Source: Bradyrhizobium sp. CB1717 (GTDB lineage Bacteria > Pseudomonadota > Alphaproteobacteria > Rhizobiales > Xanthobacteraceae). Taken from it: a DNA stretch of 64,000 nucleotides. The notes under the pieces are model-generated. The model did not search any database. It was not told the DNA's origin and saw nothing but the letters and a program-made list of their open reading frames with translations. Location of the stretch: positions 1,860,001-1,924,000 of the forward strand of contig NZ_CP121666.1 of assembly GCF_029714325.1 (NCBI RefSeq), in the 5' to 3' direction. This document shows positions 25,271 to 33,970 of this stretch, piece by piece; position 1 is the first letter of the stretch, and each line of letters begins with the position of its first letter. Made by a program: the position numbers and the translations under genes.

Positions 25271-25404
25271 GGGCGAGAAGCGCCCCCGGCGATGTGATCG
25301 GCGCCGCCGTCATGGTCGGCAAGATCGCGACCTGCGAGATAGACGACCTTACCACTGACGACGGAGAGAACGTCGCCGCCATTAGGTTGGGGCGCATGTC
25401 TCAC

Positions 25405-25640
25405 TCAGCCGCCATGTTGATCCAAGAACTCCGCCAAAGCCGCCGGCATCTCTCCTTCATCCGCGCAACGCGGGCGCAGTTCATCTGCGATATCATCTGT
25501 CACGTCGCGCGACCATGTGTTGAACGCGACCACGCCCGGTCATGATTGACGGCGAGGCCATACGCAGAACTCCACTGATCGGAGTCCAAGATAGGCAACC
25601 GTTGTTGTCCTGGTTCCTTCTCACGTACCAGCCGAGCAAC
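25405..25640 (-). pseudogene. Decayed copy of the gene at 20989-21319
   Basis: On the minus strand 25533-25405 reads VVAFNTWSRDVTDDIADELR, then PRCADEGEMPAALAEFLDQH and GG stop. It matches VVAFNPVEGWSRDASEDIAR and the following helix of the gene at 20989. Just upstream this frame has a TGA; another frame reads NHDR, matching QYDR in the other copy. So a frameshift lies at about 25534-25546. The 5' limit is uncertain. Confidence 0.6.
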
Positions 25641-25823
25641 CGGCACCCCGTGTTCCATCGGTAAATCTTGATCGGCGCCTGAAGCGCGACCTAAGCGACA
25701 AATTCCCGTCCTCACTAGGAACTCCACGAGCACAGAAGAATCGTAACGGAATCTCCCTGAATGGGGAAAAATGCCATGTGATACGTTGCGTATGCAGTCG
25801 ATTTATCCGGTGTTGCGCGCGCG

Positions 25824-25958
25824 GTGTATGAAATCGACAGTCCTACTGATGAAGCCGCCAAAGAACGAGCCGAGAAGTTGCTCGATGCTCACCCTGCTGT
25901 CGAGGTTTGGGACGGTCCGCGAAAAATTGCCCGTCTGACACGTGAGACGTCGGCCTGA
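25824..25958 (+). pseudogene. Remnant of a small bradyrhizobial protein (EVWDG family)
   Basis: From a GTG at 25824 the frame reads VYEIDSPTDEAAKERAEKLL, then DAHPAVEVWDGPRKIARLTR. The Asp-Asp-Ala-helix plus V-EVWDG-R-x-x-RL pattern is that of a very common short Bradyrhizobium protein normally about 80-90 residues long. In-frame sequence continues upstream (YVAYAVDLSGVARA) until a TGA right after an ATG at 25776, so the N-terminus seems lost or replaced. A short functional form cannot be excluded. Confidence 0.5.
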
Positions 25959-26016
25959 CCGCGCGGCGCGGTGCTGGCGGTGGCATTTACTAAAGATGCC
26001 GACTCAGTCGGCGACC

Positions 26017-26157
26017 TTACTTCTTGCCCGCGATACGATCCAACACTTCGATCAGGCGCTTCATGAAACTGTCTATCCACCGGTCCGAGCCCGACTTAGG
26101 CTCAAGTGGCTTGTCAAACTGATCGGTGCAAGATGGTGGCCGCTTCTCGGAGTCCAT
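26017..26157 (-). CDS. 46-residue small protein
   Basis: The ATG at 26157 follows GGAGGGATAAAC, a strong ribosome site. The frame reads MDSEKRPPSCTDQFDKPLEP, then KSGSDRWIDSFMKRLIEVLD and RIAGKK stop. The C-terminal half is an amphipathic helix. The length is below usual gene-calling limits. Function unknown, but the start signal is convincing. Confidence 0.6.
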   Translation of the reverse strand: MDSEKRPPSCTDQFDKPLEPKSGSDRWIDSFMKRLIEVLDRIAGKK

Positions 26158-26484
26158 GTTTATCCCTCCGTGGCATTGCGTGCATTACCACGAATTACAA
26201 CTCAAGAATAGTGATCTGGCGTGGCCCTGGATCAAAGCTCTCCTTCCCCTCTCGGGATCATCAGGCCGCACCGCCAGCTTGAGGCCGCGTCGGTCGGCGG
26301 GCTCGTCTTTGAATGGAAGCCCTTATTTCGAGCCCAAAGGGACGATTCCGTCGATAACAGCTGTGAATCGGCGTAGGACCTGAGGAACTCGCCCGTCGCG
26401 CTGGGGCATATCCGCACCGCCAAGGACGTTGCATGCCTGAGCTAGATCAAAGTTCCCGATCTTCCCGGGCGGACCATCCAGGTC
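26158..26484. other. Gap with no convincing gene
   Basis: Frames of 60-85 codons on both strands have no ribosome site and read as Ser/Arg/Pro-rich sequence. Nothing recognisable. Confidence 0.35.
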
Positions 26485-26612
26485 ATGCCCGCTCCTGACA
26501 AGCAGGAAGGTAAGGAAGCCAATCCGACGCGCTTGAGGCGCGTCGGATTGTCGAGGAATATGCGGCCGATCTCCGGGAGATCATCAAGCGGCTACGCCAG
26601 AAGTTGAATTAG
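26485..26612 (+). pseudogene. Small helical protein gene with a 1-base frameshift at a hairpin
   Basis: From the ATG at 26485 the frame reads MPAPDKQEGKEANPTR; then another frame continues EARRIVEEYAADLREIIKRL and RQKLN before TAG at 26610-26612. The second part is the typical C-terminus of a short bradyrhizobial protein. Adding one base near 26536 joins the two into 42 codons. The break falls in a perfect inverted repeat (AATCCGACGCGC / GCGCGTCGGATT), a place where deletion or sequencing error is likely. Confidence 0.55.
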
Positions 26613-26886
26613 GGCGCCTCTGTTGGCGGCCTCGCATTTGTCCCTTTCAGCTTGCGTCGTCCCCAGTGCGGATCTTTGCCCTTCGGGTTCGGGGACGCAA
26701 TTCCGGTTCAGCGCTCGCATGATACGGGCCAACTCCGTCGAGCCGCCCAGAACGCGCGCGGGCTACTGCGCGTCGAGCGTGTGGAAAGCGGACCGTGCAG
26801 ACTGAGTTCTGTGTTCCCATAGCACCCGAGGTGTTGCATGTTTTTCCCGATGTGGACGGCTGCTTTTTTCCATCGAGGCTTTTGCA

Positions 26887-27039
26887 ATGTCGAACAGAAT
26901 CGAAGATCTGGAAATGCTGCGACTGCTCAAAGCATTCCAGAAAATAACTGACCCGGACACCCGGCGAATGATCCTCCTCTACGTCAAGGAGCAGATGGAA
27001 AAGCGAGAAGCGAGGGTGGCGGAGAGCCCTTCGCGCTAA
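26887..27039 (+). CDS. 50-residue small protein
   Basis: The frame reads MSNRIEDLEMLRLLKAFQKI, then TDPDTRRMILLYVKEQMEKR and a short tail. LRLLKAFQKI-DP-TRR-II resembles the conserved core of a common small rhizobial protein, probably a helix-turn-helix-like pair. It is convergent with the gene at 27036-27308 and overlaps it by 4 bases. Too short for usual callers. Confidence 0.6.
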   Translation: MSNRIEDLEMLRLLKAFQKITDPDTRRMILLYVKEQMEKREARVAESPSR

Positions 27040-27308
27040 CGAGCCAGCAGATCCTCTCCCGGCGGCATCAGCTTCACGTAAGTGCCGCTCTCGTGCACCT
27101 CGAGCCAACCGCGCTCTTTGGCGTATGCGAGGCCGGCGCCGAACTCGGGATGGCCCTTGCTGCCATTCAGGAGCGCAACGAATTTCGAGTTGATCCGCTC
27201 GATGTAGATCCTGCCGTCTTGGACGGCGTGCGTGGCGGCAGCGATTTCGACTAGCTTGCGCGCGGCAGTCTCTGGATCGGCGTAGGGACGGAGATCGACG
27301 TGCTTCAT
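27036..27308 (-). CDS. Small rhizobial protein, 90 residues
   Basis: The protein MKHVDLRPYADPETAARKLV continues with EIAAATHAVQDGRIYIERIN and, near the end, ERGWLEVHESGTYVKLMPPG. The RPYADPE-AARKL start, QDGRIYIE strand and GWL-HESGTYVK end form a recognisable Bradyrhizobium small-protein family, with a winged-helix-like layout. Function unknown. Convergent overlap with 26887-27039. Confidence 0.7.
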   Translation of the reverse strand: MKHVDLRPYADPETAARKLVEIAAATHAVQDGRIYIERINSKFVALLNGSKGHPEFGAGLAYAKERGWLEVHESGTYVKLMPPGEDLLAR

Positions 27309-27662
27309 GTTGCGGCGTTACGCTTTAGAGATTGCAGATGAAGACCCCGTGTCCTGATTCTCAGACAAAGCTCTAGCGCTCTTCGGTCGGATGCCGGGCT
27401 TTATAGGTTTAGGTTAGGCTAAGGGAGAGGCTGATAACAAAGTCTCGCCCTTTCCATTTCCACCGCAGAGCCGATCGGAGTTGATCCGGCTCGAGCTAGA
27501 TTAGGGCGTGCACTCATTAATTCATCTTGCAGATTCCGGCATAGCTTCGTCCGCGCCGCCCAAGCAAGCGGACATTGGATGCGCAGATCGACAGGTCAGC
27601 TAAGGGGCCATGAGCAGAAGTTGCCACCGTGAAGGTAGCGAAGCCCCGTTCGATTGGAATTT
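27309..27662. other. Gap with no convincing gene
   Basis: About 350 bases between a small gene and the histidine kinase. Only short frames without start signals. No recognisable promoter or RNA. Confidence 0.35.
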
Positions 27663-28736
27663 TCACGTCGGAACGGCGATTTCGCAAACAAGCCCTTCCG
27701 CGCGCCACTCAAAGAGCACCTTCCCGCCAAGTGGGCTGATCGTTCCTTCGATGAGGCGACTACCAAATCCCTTGCGTTGGGGCGCATTTACCCTGGGTCC
27801 GCCCAATTCGGTCCAGCGGAGCATCAGCTGTCCATCCTCGGTACGCGACCAGGCCAATTCTATCCGGCCTGTTGCGTTAGATAGCGCTCCATACTTGGTG
27901 GCATTGGTTGCTAATTCATGCAGGACCACAGCAACCGCCTGCGCAGCGGTGGGTTCTAACACCGTTTGCAGCCCCTCTATCACAATCCGCTTCTCCTGGC
28001 CCTCTTCGAGATAAGGGGCCAACTCCTGCTTTGCGATCGCCGAGACTTCGGCTCCTATCCACCGCGTTTCAACAAACAGCGAATGAACATTTGCCATCGC
28101 TTGGATACGCCCGCTGATCACTTGCTTGAGACCCTCGGAGGTGTCGGACTGAGAAAGATTGATAATTGCCTGTACGTTCGAGAGGATGTTCTTGCTTCGG
28201 TGCTCCGCCTCGCGAGCCAGAATGCTAATCTGCTCCTGAGTTCGCTTCTGCTGGGTAATATCTCTAGCGATCTTTGATGCGCCGACGATGTTGCCGTGGG
28301 CATCATTGACAGGAGAAACAGTCAGCGAAACGACGATTGAGCTACCATCCCGACGTCGCCGGACAGTCTCAAAATGGTCGATGCGCTCACCTCGTCGGAT
28401 GCGGGTTAAAATCTCCCGTTCTTCGCTGAGCCGGTCCTCCGGGATCACGAGTGTAATGGGCTGCCCGATCGCCTCGGTGGCCGGGTAACCGAAAATGCGC
28501 TCGGCCGCCTTGTTCCAGCTTGTAATAACGCCATCTAAATTCTTACTCACAATCGCGTCGTCGCTAGACTCAACTATGGAGGCCAGCAGATTGGCCAAGC
28601 GCTCGGCACGTTCCAGAGCCCGTTCGCCGACGAGAGGCTTGCGTTGAAGTCCGGACTCGTTTTTAGGCCCCAATGGGAATCCCCTAAACTTAGATGCTGC
28701 ATTTGCCGTTGGCGGCCCAATCATAGCACCAAACAC
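27663..28736 (-). CDS. PAS-HWE sensor histidine kinase
   Basis: This 357-residue soluble kinase has a PAS domain at about 48-165 (ASIVESSDDAIVSKNLDGVI to the PAC end NIVGASKIARDITQQKR). The HWE kinase core follows at 175-355: EAEHRSKNILSNVQAIINLS with the phosphorylated His, the N-box VVLHELATNATKYGAL, the family WTE signature in LRWTELGG, and GFGSRLIE. HWE kinases are typical of rhizobia. No membrane helix is seen, so it senses a cytoplasmic signal; no partner regulator gene is adjacent. The start codon is uncertain: the first 35 residues look weakly coding, and a run of ten C lies upstream. Confidence 0.85.
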   Translation of the reverse strand: MFGAMIGPPTANAASKFRGFPLGPKNESGLQRKPLVGERALERAERLANLLASIVESSDDAIVSKNLDGVITSWNKAAERIFGYPATEAIGQPITLVIPEDRLSEEREILTRIRRGERIDHFETVRRRRDGSSIVVSLTVSPVNDAHGNIVGASKIARDITQQKRTQEQISILAREAEHRSKNILSNVQAIINLSQSDTSEGLKQVISGRIQAMANVHSLFVETRWIGAEVSAIAKQELAPYLEEGQEKRIVIEGLQTVLEPTAAQAVAVVLHELATNATKYGALSNATGRIELAWSRTEDGQLMLRWTELGGPRVNAPQRKGFGSRLIEGTISPLGGKVLFEWRAEGLVCEIAVPT

Positions 28737-28800
28737 AAAGGCTGCGATGTCTCCATTGGGTCAATCGCGTCGGTCTGCACCTGAGTTCGTGACTTCCGGT

Positions 28801-28810
28801 CCCCCCCCCC
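28801..28810. repeat. Run of ten C upstream of the HWE kinase
   Basis: A (C)10 tract lies 65 bases before the assigned start of the kinase gene. Long single-base runs are prone to slippage. It is outside the assigned coding region, so an effect would be on promoter spacing or on a longer reading frame. Confidence 0.7.
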
Positions 28811-28902
28811 GGCACTGGACATGTCGCAGCACTGCGCCAACTGACGCGATGGCCCAGTAGGCGAAGTGGACGCTCTTTGCAAAAGCACGAAATGCAGCCG
28901 CC

Positions 28903-29859
28903 TCATTGAAAAGTTTGCGTTAAAAACTCCCCTATAAACACGCGAGCTTGGTTGGTTGCAGCCTCGTCATAAGCGAGAGTCGGGTCTCTTCCGACGCAAG
29001 CATCGTTATAGGTGAAAGGCTTCTGTGTCTCACGATTGATTATTGTATGATCGTTATCCTCCGCCAAGCGACACCGGCGCACCACAATCGCCCCCCTCGA
29101 AACTACGGGTGTCTTAAAGACCGGAATATCGAAGTTGTGATGCGCACCTTGATACTCAATCATCGTGGCGTCTTTGCTCGCTTTTGCTAGTCGATCCACA
29201 TAGCTGCGACAGGCGTCAATGGAACTGTAGTTATCCTCCGTGCCAATGAGGATGCGTATTGGCTTGCCGCTCACGTCGCCGTCTTTGAGATACGTCGTCG
29301 TGCAGTCCGGATAGAAGGCAATGTGTGCTGCAAAACGCAAGTTGTTGGCCGGGCCGAGCGTTTCGTACAATACATTCATGGACGAGTAGAGTGCCGACTG
29401 TCCTCCTCGCGAAAAGCCCATTACGACGATGCGGTTTGGGTCGATTCGCGGGTGCTTGGCCAGCACGTCGAGAGCCCGATAGGCGTCGACAACCATGTTG
29501 AGGCGCCCAAGCTGTGCTTGATCATTGACAGTCGTGACGATCCCGCGTCCTGAGAAGCTATCGACTACAAATGATGCTATGCCGAGTTGGTGTAACTCCT
29601 TCGACCAATCCTCCATCCATGCCCCTATACCGGCTGAGCCGTGAAGTAGGACCACAGCAGGCAACTTTTCAGTCTTAGTTCTTGGGATGCGCAACTCACC
29701 TGCAACGGTCACCAGTTGCCCATCTCTTCGACCAGCCAAAAGATCTGGGTCTTTGAGAGTGACAGAAGTGATCGGATAGACCTCTATTCGGGGCATTTGA
29801 GCGTTGGCAGTCAAGACCGTTGCTGCGAAAATTGACGCTGTAGCAATTCCTGTCTTCAT
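28903..29859 (-). CDS. Secreted dienelactone-hydrolase-type alpha/beta hydrolase
   Basis: From the ATG at 29859 (MKTGIATASIFAA) a signal peptide ends at TANA. The mature enzyme has the strand AVVLLHGSAGIG, a nucleophile elbow GFSRGG with Ser, an acid in LIGTEDNYSS, and His in GAHHNFD: the Ser-Asp-His triad of the dienelactone hydrolase family in its Ser variant. It should act on an ester or lactone in the periplasm. A second ATG precedes by 3 bases; GGAG spacing favours the inner one. About 318 residues. Confidence 0.8.
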   Translation of the reverse strand: MKTGIATASIFAATVLTANAQMPRIEVYPITSVTLKDPDLLAGRRDGQLVTVAGELRIPRTKTEKLPAVVLLHGSAGIGAWMEDWSKELHQLGIASFVVDSFSGRGIVTTVNDQAQLGRLNMVVDAYRALDVLAKHPRIDPNRIVVMGFSRGGQSALYSSMNVLYETLGPANNLRFAAHIAFYPDCTTTYLKDGDVSGKPIRILIGTEDNYSSIDACRSYVDRLAKASKDATMIEYQGAHHNFDIPVFKTPVVSRGAIVVRRCRLAEDNDHTIINRETQKPFTYNDACVGRDPTLAYDEAATNQARVFIGEFLTQTFQ

Positions 29860-30112
29860 CATGCTCTCCACTAAAAACTGATTAGGCATGACACTAGAAA
29901 GTGAGTCGTGACATCAATACATCCGTCGCGTGACGGATGCAATTGCATTGGATGCTCCGGTGTTTGGTCCGGTTTGGAAGCTGCCCTTGGCAGACTGCTT
30001 CAACAGGGTCGGCTCATCTCCTGCAGCAGACATAACGGCTCAGCGCGCGAAGGTCAGCAACGGGCCCAAAAGCTGACATCCATCAAATTGGAGGATCCCG
30101 AGATTTTGGCGA

Positions 30113-30493
30113 TCAATCCGAACGCACAACAAGGTGCGCACGCGAGGGCGACGGATCGAATCGGTCGCCGAAATATTGCGTTTCGTGAGCAACGCGCCCC
30201 TCGTGGAATTCCATGATGCTGACCGCGTAAGACGGTATCCCGTCATAGGTCAGGACGAACTCGGTGATCCATAGATCCCCGCCCCCGAGAATCCGCCGCA
30301 CCGCAAAGTGCTTCTTGTTGGGCTGCAGGAAGCGGCTTTCCTGGATGTTGCGCCGGCCATGGATGCGTTCGGCCGATTGTGGATAATCGAGCACCGCATC
30401 TTCGCGGTAGATTTCATGCTCGGCCTCGAACTCACCCGCGTCCGAGGCATCCCAGTGGCGGTGCAAAGCAGACAGCTTTTCGTGATCATCCAT
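30113..30493 (-). CDS. NTF2/SnoaL-like protein, 126 residues
   Basis: The ATG at 30493 follows GGGAGG. The sequence has the NTF2-like cone fold pattern: an N-terminal helix (DHEKLSALHRHWDASDAG), EIYREDAVLDYPQSAERIHG, RRNIQESR, and strands LWITEFVLTYDG and YAVSIMEFHEGRVAHETQYF. Such proteins bind small molecules or act as isomerases. The C-terminal residues (SPSRAHLVVRSD) differ from the usual end and may be altered. It is divergent from the MOSC-reductase fusion. Confidence 0.75.
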   Translation of the reverse strand: MDDHEKLSALHRHWDASDAGEFEAEHEIYREDAVLDYPQSAERIHGRRNIQESRFLQPNKKHFAVRRILGGGDLWITEFVLTYDGIPSYAVSIMEFHEGRVAHETQYFGDRFDPSPSRAHLVVRSD

Positions 30494-30605
30494 CTCAGCC
30501 TCCCGTCTCGGGTCGACACTTCTGAGCAAAGGTGCATACCATACATTTATTAAACTCTCGACGAACAAGTCGCCCTGCCAGCGTCCAGCTGAGAGGAGAA
30601 CCACA

Positions 30606-32366
30606 GTGCCACGCTTGCTTTCAGTCAATGTCGGTTTGCCGCGTGACATCTCATGGCGGGGCAGAACCGTCCATACCGGGGTTTGTAAAGAGCCGGTCGA
30701 AGGTCCGCGCATGGTGCGCCGGCTTAACATCGACGGCGACGGACAAGGCGACATTGCGGGCCACGGCGGCGAACACCGCGCGGTGTTCGTATATCAATTG
30801 GATTCCCTGCAGTATTGGCGGAGCGAACTTGGTCGAAATGATCTTGCTTACGGACAATTCGGTGAAAACTTCACGGTGGAGGGCCTCGCCGATTCCGAAG
30901 TGTGCATCGGTGACCGCTACCGGATCGGCGTCGCGCTGTTCGAAGTAACGCAGCCGCGCGTCACCTGTTACCGGGTTGGCATTCGCATGAATGAACCGGA
31001 AATGGCCGCGCTGCTGGTCAAGCATGGCAGGCCCGGCTTCTATTTTCGTGTGATCGAGGAAGGAGAGGTGGAGGCCGGCGACGAGATTGCGCGGATATCG
31101 GTCGGCGCCGAGCGCATGACCGTCTTCGAGATCAACGCGCTGCTTTACACGCCGGGTCATCCCCGCGACAGGTTGGAGCGAGCGCTGCGCATTCCGGCAT
31201 TGAGCGCGGGCTGGCGGAAATCCTTTGAGTCGCTGCTGGAGCAGCAGCGCAAGGATGGCGCGGCGAATGGAAACCCCGGCCTTGTCGCAGCGTCCGGGCC
31301 GCCGCCGGCTTGGCGCGGATTCCGCCCGTTTCGCGTCGCGCGCAAACTGCGGGAGAGCGAGGCGGTGACGTCGTTGGTGCTCGAACCGGCGGATGGACAG
31401 TCCGTCGTTGCCGCGCTTCCCGGACAATTCCTTGTACTTCGGTTTGGGCCGGCTTCCGCGCCTGCGCTGATGCGAAGCTATTCGCTATCGGGAAATCCCG
31501 CCGCGCCGTCCTATCGTGTCAGCATCAAGCGGGAAGCGCGCGGCGCGGCCAGCTCCTATGTCGCCGACCAACTCGAGGTTGGCGACATCGTGCAGGCAAG
31601 CGCCGCGCGAGGCAGTTTCACGCTGCGGCAAGGCGACAGGCCCCTCGTCTTGCTCAGCGCCGGGATCGGCGTGACGCCTGTGCTCGCAATGCTCCATGTG
31701 CTCGCGGCCGAAGTATCTATGCGGGAGGTCTGGTGGTTGTACGGGACCCGCAACGGCCGCGAGCATCCCTTCGCCGCTGAGGCGCGCCTGCTGCTCGACG
31801 CATTGCCCCACCGGCACAGTTACATCTGCTACAGTTCGCCGGATCCCGGAGATCGCCCCAACGTGGACTTCGATGCTGCTGGGCACCTGAATGCCGAAGT
31901 GCTTCGGAAGCTCGACATCCCCCGCGACGCCGAATTCTATATCTGCGGGCCGCAACCCTTCATGGACGCTCTGACTGCCGGATTGACAGCGCTGGGCGTC
32001 GCACGCGCTCACATTCGTACGGAGATGTTTAGCGCCAAGCCGGGCAGTACACCTGGCATTGCGCCAGTCACGCGCCCGCCGCCACATCTGCCCGCGGGCT
32101 CTCCCGACACCGGACCGATGGTTTCCTTTGCGCGCAGTGGCCTCAATGTCCGGTGGGAAGCGTCCTTTCCGAGCTTGCTAGACCTGGCAGAGGCTTGTGA
32201 CGTGCCCGTGCGCTGGTCATGCCGAACCGGAGTTTGCCACGCCTGCGAGTCCGGACTTGTGGCGGGAACGATCAGCTATCGGCCGGAGCCGATCGACGCG
32301 CCGACCGATGGCAACGTGCTGATCTGCTGCTCGCGGCCCGAGGGCGACATCGTCATTGATCTGTAG
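30606..32366 (+). CDS. MOSC - flavin reductase - 2Fe-2S ferredoxin fusion
   Basis: This 586-residue protein starts at GTG after GAGGAG. Residues 1-215 form a MOSC domain like YiiM (GHGGEHRAVF, GQFGENFTVEG, QPRVTCYRVG), which binds molybdenum-cofactor sulfur chemistry and detoxifies N-hydroxylated compounds. Residues 240-480 are a ferredoxin-reductase unit with the FAD motif RSYSLS, GIGVTPVLAML and YICGPQPFM for NAD(P)H. The end is a plant-type 2Fe-2S domain: SCRTGVCHAC (Cys-x4-Cys-x2-Cys) and a distal Cys in LICCSRP. One chain thus holds the whole electron path from NAD(P)H to the MOSC centre. Confidence 0.9.
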   Translation: MPRLLSVNVGLPRDISWRGRTVHTGVCKEPVEGPRMVRRLNIDGDGQGDIAGHGGEHRAVFVYQLDSLQYWRSELGRNDLAYGQFGENFTVEGLADSEVCIGDRYRIGVALFEVTQPRVTCYRVGIRMNEPEMAALLVKHGRPGFYFRVIEEGEVEAGDEIARISVGAERMTVFEINALLYTPGHPRDRLERALRIPALSAGWRKSFESLLEQQRKDGAANGNPGLVAASGPPPAWRGFRPFRVARKLRESEAVTSLVLEPADGQSVVAALPGQFLVLRFGPASAPALMRSYSLSGNPAAPSYRVSIKREARGAASSYVADQLEVGDIVQASAARGSFTLRQGDRPLVLLSAGIGVTPVLAMLHVLAAEVSMREVWWLYGTRNGREHPFAAEARLLLDALPHRHSYICYSSPDPGDRPNVDFDAAGHLNAEVLRKLDIPRDAEFYICGPQPFMDALTAGLTALGVARAHIRTEMFSAKPGSTPGIAPVTRPPPHLPAGSPDTGPMVSFARSGLNVRWEASFPSLLDLAEACDVPVRWSCRTGVCHACESGLVAGTISYRPEPIDAPTDGNVLICCSRPEGDIVIDL

Positions 32367-32681
32367 TGCAAGCCGGCGCGGCTGAAACGACGGAGGAAAT
32401 CGTATGCGATCCGACATGACGCCCGAGCCGCTACGGCTTGCGTCCGATTGAGGCGGTCGAAGGCGTCATTCGCGCGGTCAAACGCCGCCTCCAGAAATCT
32501 CAAGTGAAGACCCCGCCGTCGAGCTTATCGACGAGAGCAGGCTGATCAGCCAGGCCTGCACGACAGATGGGGCACCGCATCAGCGCAAGCCGCAGGCGGT
32601 CGGAAATCTCCCATCTTTTAGGAGTTGCCCGGCGCAAAGACGTGCGGAAACATGTCCGCTCGATCGGGCAGGGCGGGTCGC
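32367..32681. other. Gap with possible gene remnants
   Basis: A GGAGG-preceded ATG near 32404 opens only 15 codons (MRSDMTPEPLRLASD). A second frame then reads LRPIEAVEGVIRAVKRRLQK to a stop near 32544. The two could be the halves of a frameshifted small gene. The rest shows nothing recognisable. Confidence 0.35.
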
Positions 32682-33599
32682 ATGGGTCTTTCAATTCGGT
32701 TTTATCTTTTTGCGGAGGACGGCCTCCAGAGCATCTCGCAGCGCGTGATGATGGGTCTGATCCGAGGCAAAGATGCGATGCCGCAGTACGCGGGCACTAA
32801 GCAGAAGGTTGCTGACGTCATCATCGAGAACGAGGGAAAGAAGCCGGTGCGCATCGAGAGAGCGCAGGGGAGCTTCCTGACGTTCGATGAGAAGGGCCAG
32901 GTACACAAGGACCTGGTTGCTTCTGGCTTCGCCGCGCTCGAAACGGGTATGGCGCTCGAAGAGTCTCTGAGTAAGCCGCAGACCAAAATCGTCGATCTCA
33001 CCCCTAAGCTCAATCGCGAGAAGTGGGAGCGGGAGAACCGCTGGATGCTCTCGAAGGAGGACCTGGAGGCCATTGCGGATGATATCTGGCGGCGTAAGAG
33101 CGCGGCCCAACCTCGCATAGAGCGGGCCAAGGGGTCCACTCCGAAGCCTCCCAAAGTGACCTACGAGGCCAAAGAGGCGATCCGCGAGATCAGGACGAGC
33201 CTGATTAGCATCGCCAACAAGCTCCAATGGCTAAGCGAGCCGGCTCTGAAGGGCGCTGCGTTCGAGGCGCGCGAGATTGCTAAGACCGAAGCGGATGGAC
33301 CGCTATGGCTCGGCATTGCCGAAGCCGCCGACCGTTATCGGGAGATTCAAGGTCGCCGGCGCACTGGACGAGGTGTCTGGTACGCACATGTCGAGATATT
33401 GCAATGGGATGCGGTTCAGCGGACTGGAGAAGTGATCGCAAGCTTCAGTGAGCGCTGCGATTCGAAAGCTAAGGCGGAGGAGGCCGCTCGGAAGCTTCTG
33501 ACCGAGAACGCCAAATACTTAACTGCGGAAACGTCGGTGCATACCGAAGTGTTATGCGAGTTGGAATGGGATGAAGAAGTAGGAGCAAAGCTCCTCTGA
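32682..33599 (+). CDS. Hypothetical island protein, 305 residues
   Basis: The start at 32682 (MGLSIRFYLFAEDGLQSISQ) is preferred because upstream sequence is low-quality Arg-rich. Residues 1-95 form a small mixed domain (IIENEGKKPVRIERAQGSFL, then TFDEKGQVHKDLV). Residues 110-200 are helical with many Lys and Glu; the C-terminal 100 residues have a beta-type stretch (GRGVWYAHVEILQWDAVQRT). It resembles conserved island proteins of rhizobia of unknown role. It is the last gene before the tRNA-Val boundary. Confidence 0.65.
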   Translation: MGLSIRFYLFAEDGLQSISQRVMMGLIRGKDAMPQYAGTKQKVADVIIENEGKKPVRIERAQGSFLTFDEKGQVHKDLVASGFAALETGMALEESLSKPQTKIVDLTPKLNREKWERENRWMLSKEDLEAIADDIWRRKSAAQPRIERAKGSTPKPPKVTYEAKEAIREIRTSLISIANKLQWLSEPALKGAAFEAREIAKTEADGPLWLGIAEAADRYREIQGRRRTGRGVWYAHVEILQWDAVQRTGEVIASFSERCDSKAKAEEAARKLLTENAKYLTAETSVHTEVLCELEWDEEVGAKLL

Positions 33600-33736
33600 C
33601 CCCAGAACACGGCGAGAACAAATTCCCCCGTCATTCCCCGCGTGTTGCTGCTTAGTTCTGCTTTTTCGTGCCTGCACCTGCCGAATAGGCCAAGGCGACA
33701 TAATTACGAAAAGCTCTGGAATAACAGGGGTTTTAA

Positions 33737-33811
33737 TGGTGGGCGCACAAGGGATCGAACCTTGGACCTCTCCCGTGTGAAGGGAACGCTCTCCCGCTGA
33801 GCTATGCGCCC
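33737..33811 (-). tRNA. tRNA-Val (CAC), CCA encoded
   Basis: The minus strand folds as a tRNA: acceptor GGGCGCA pairs with TGCGCCC, D-arm GCTC/GAGC, anticodon stem TTCCC/GGGAG around loop TTCACAC (anticodon CAC), T-arm with GGTTCGATCC, discriminator A and encoded CCA. Length 75 including CCA. The 3' end faces the accessory region on the left, the usual layout when a tRNA gene serves as an integration site. Confidence 0.93.
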
Positions 33812-33970
33812 GGGACCATCATGCAGGCGGCCGGACTTTCGACCGGCCGACGCATTGGAGCCCGCGATTTAGAAGTGCGGGCTTGAGGTGTCAAGTTTCC
33901 AGGCGCCATGGATCCGGAAAACCTTGCTCGATCACGCAATTCGCCAGGGAAACCGCCTTTTCGGCCCGCT

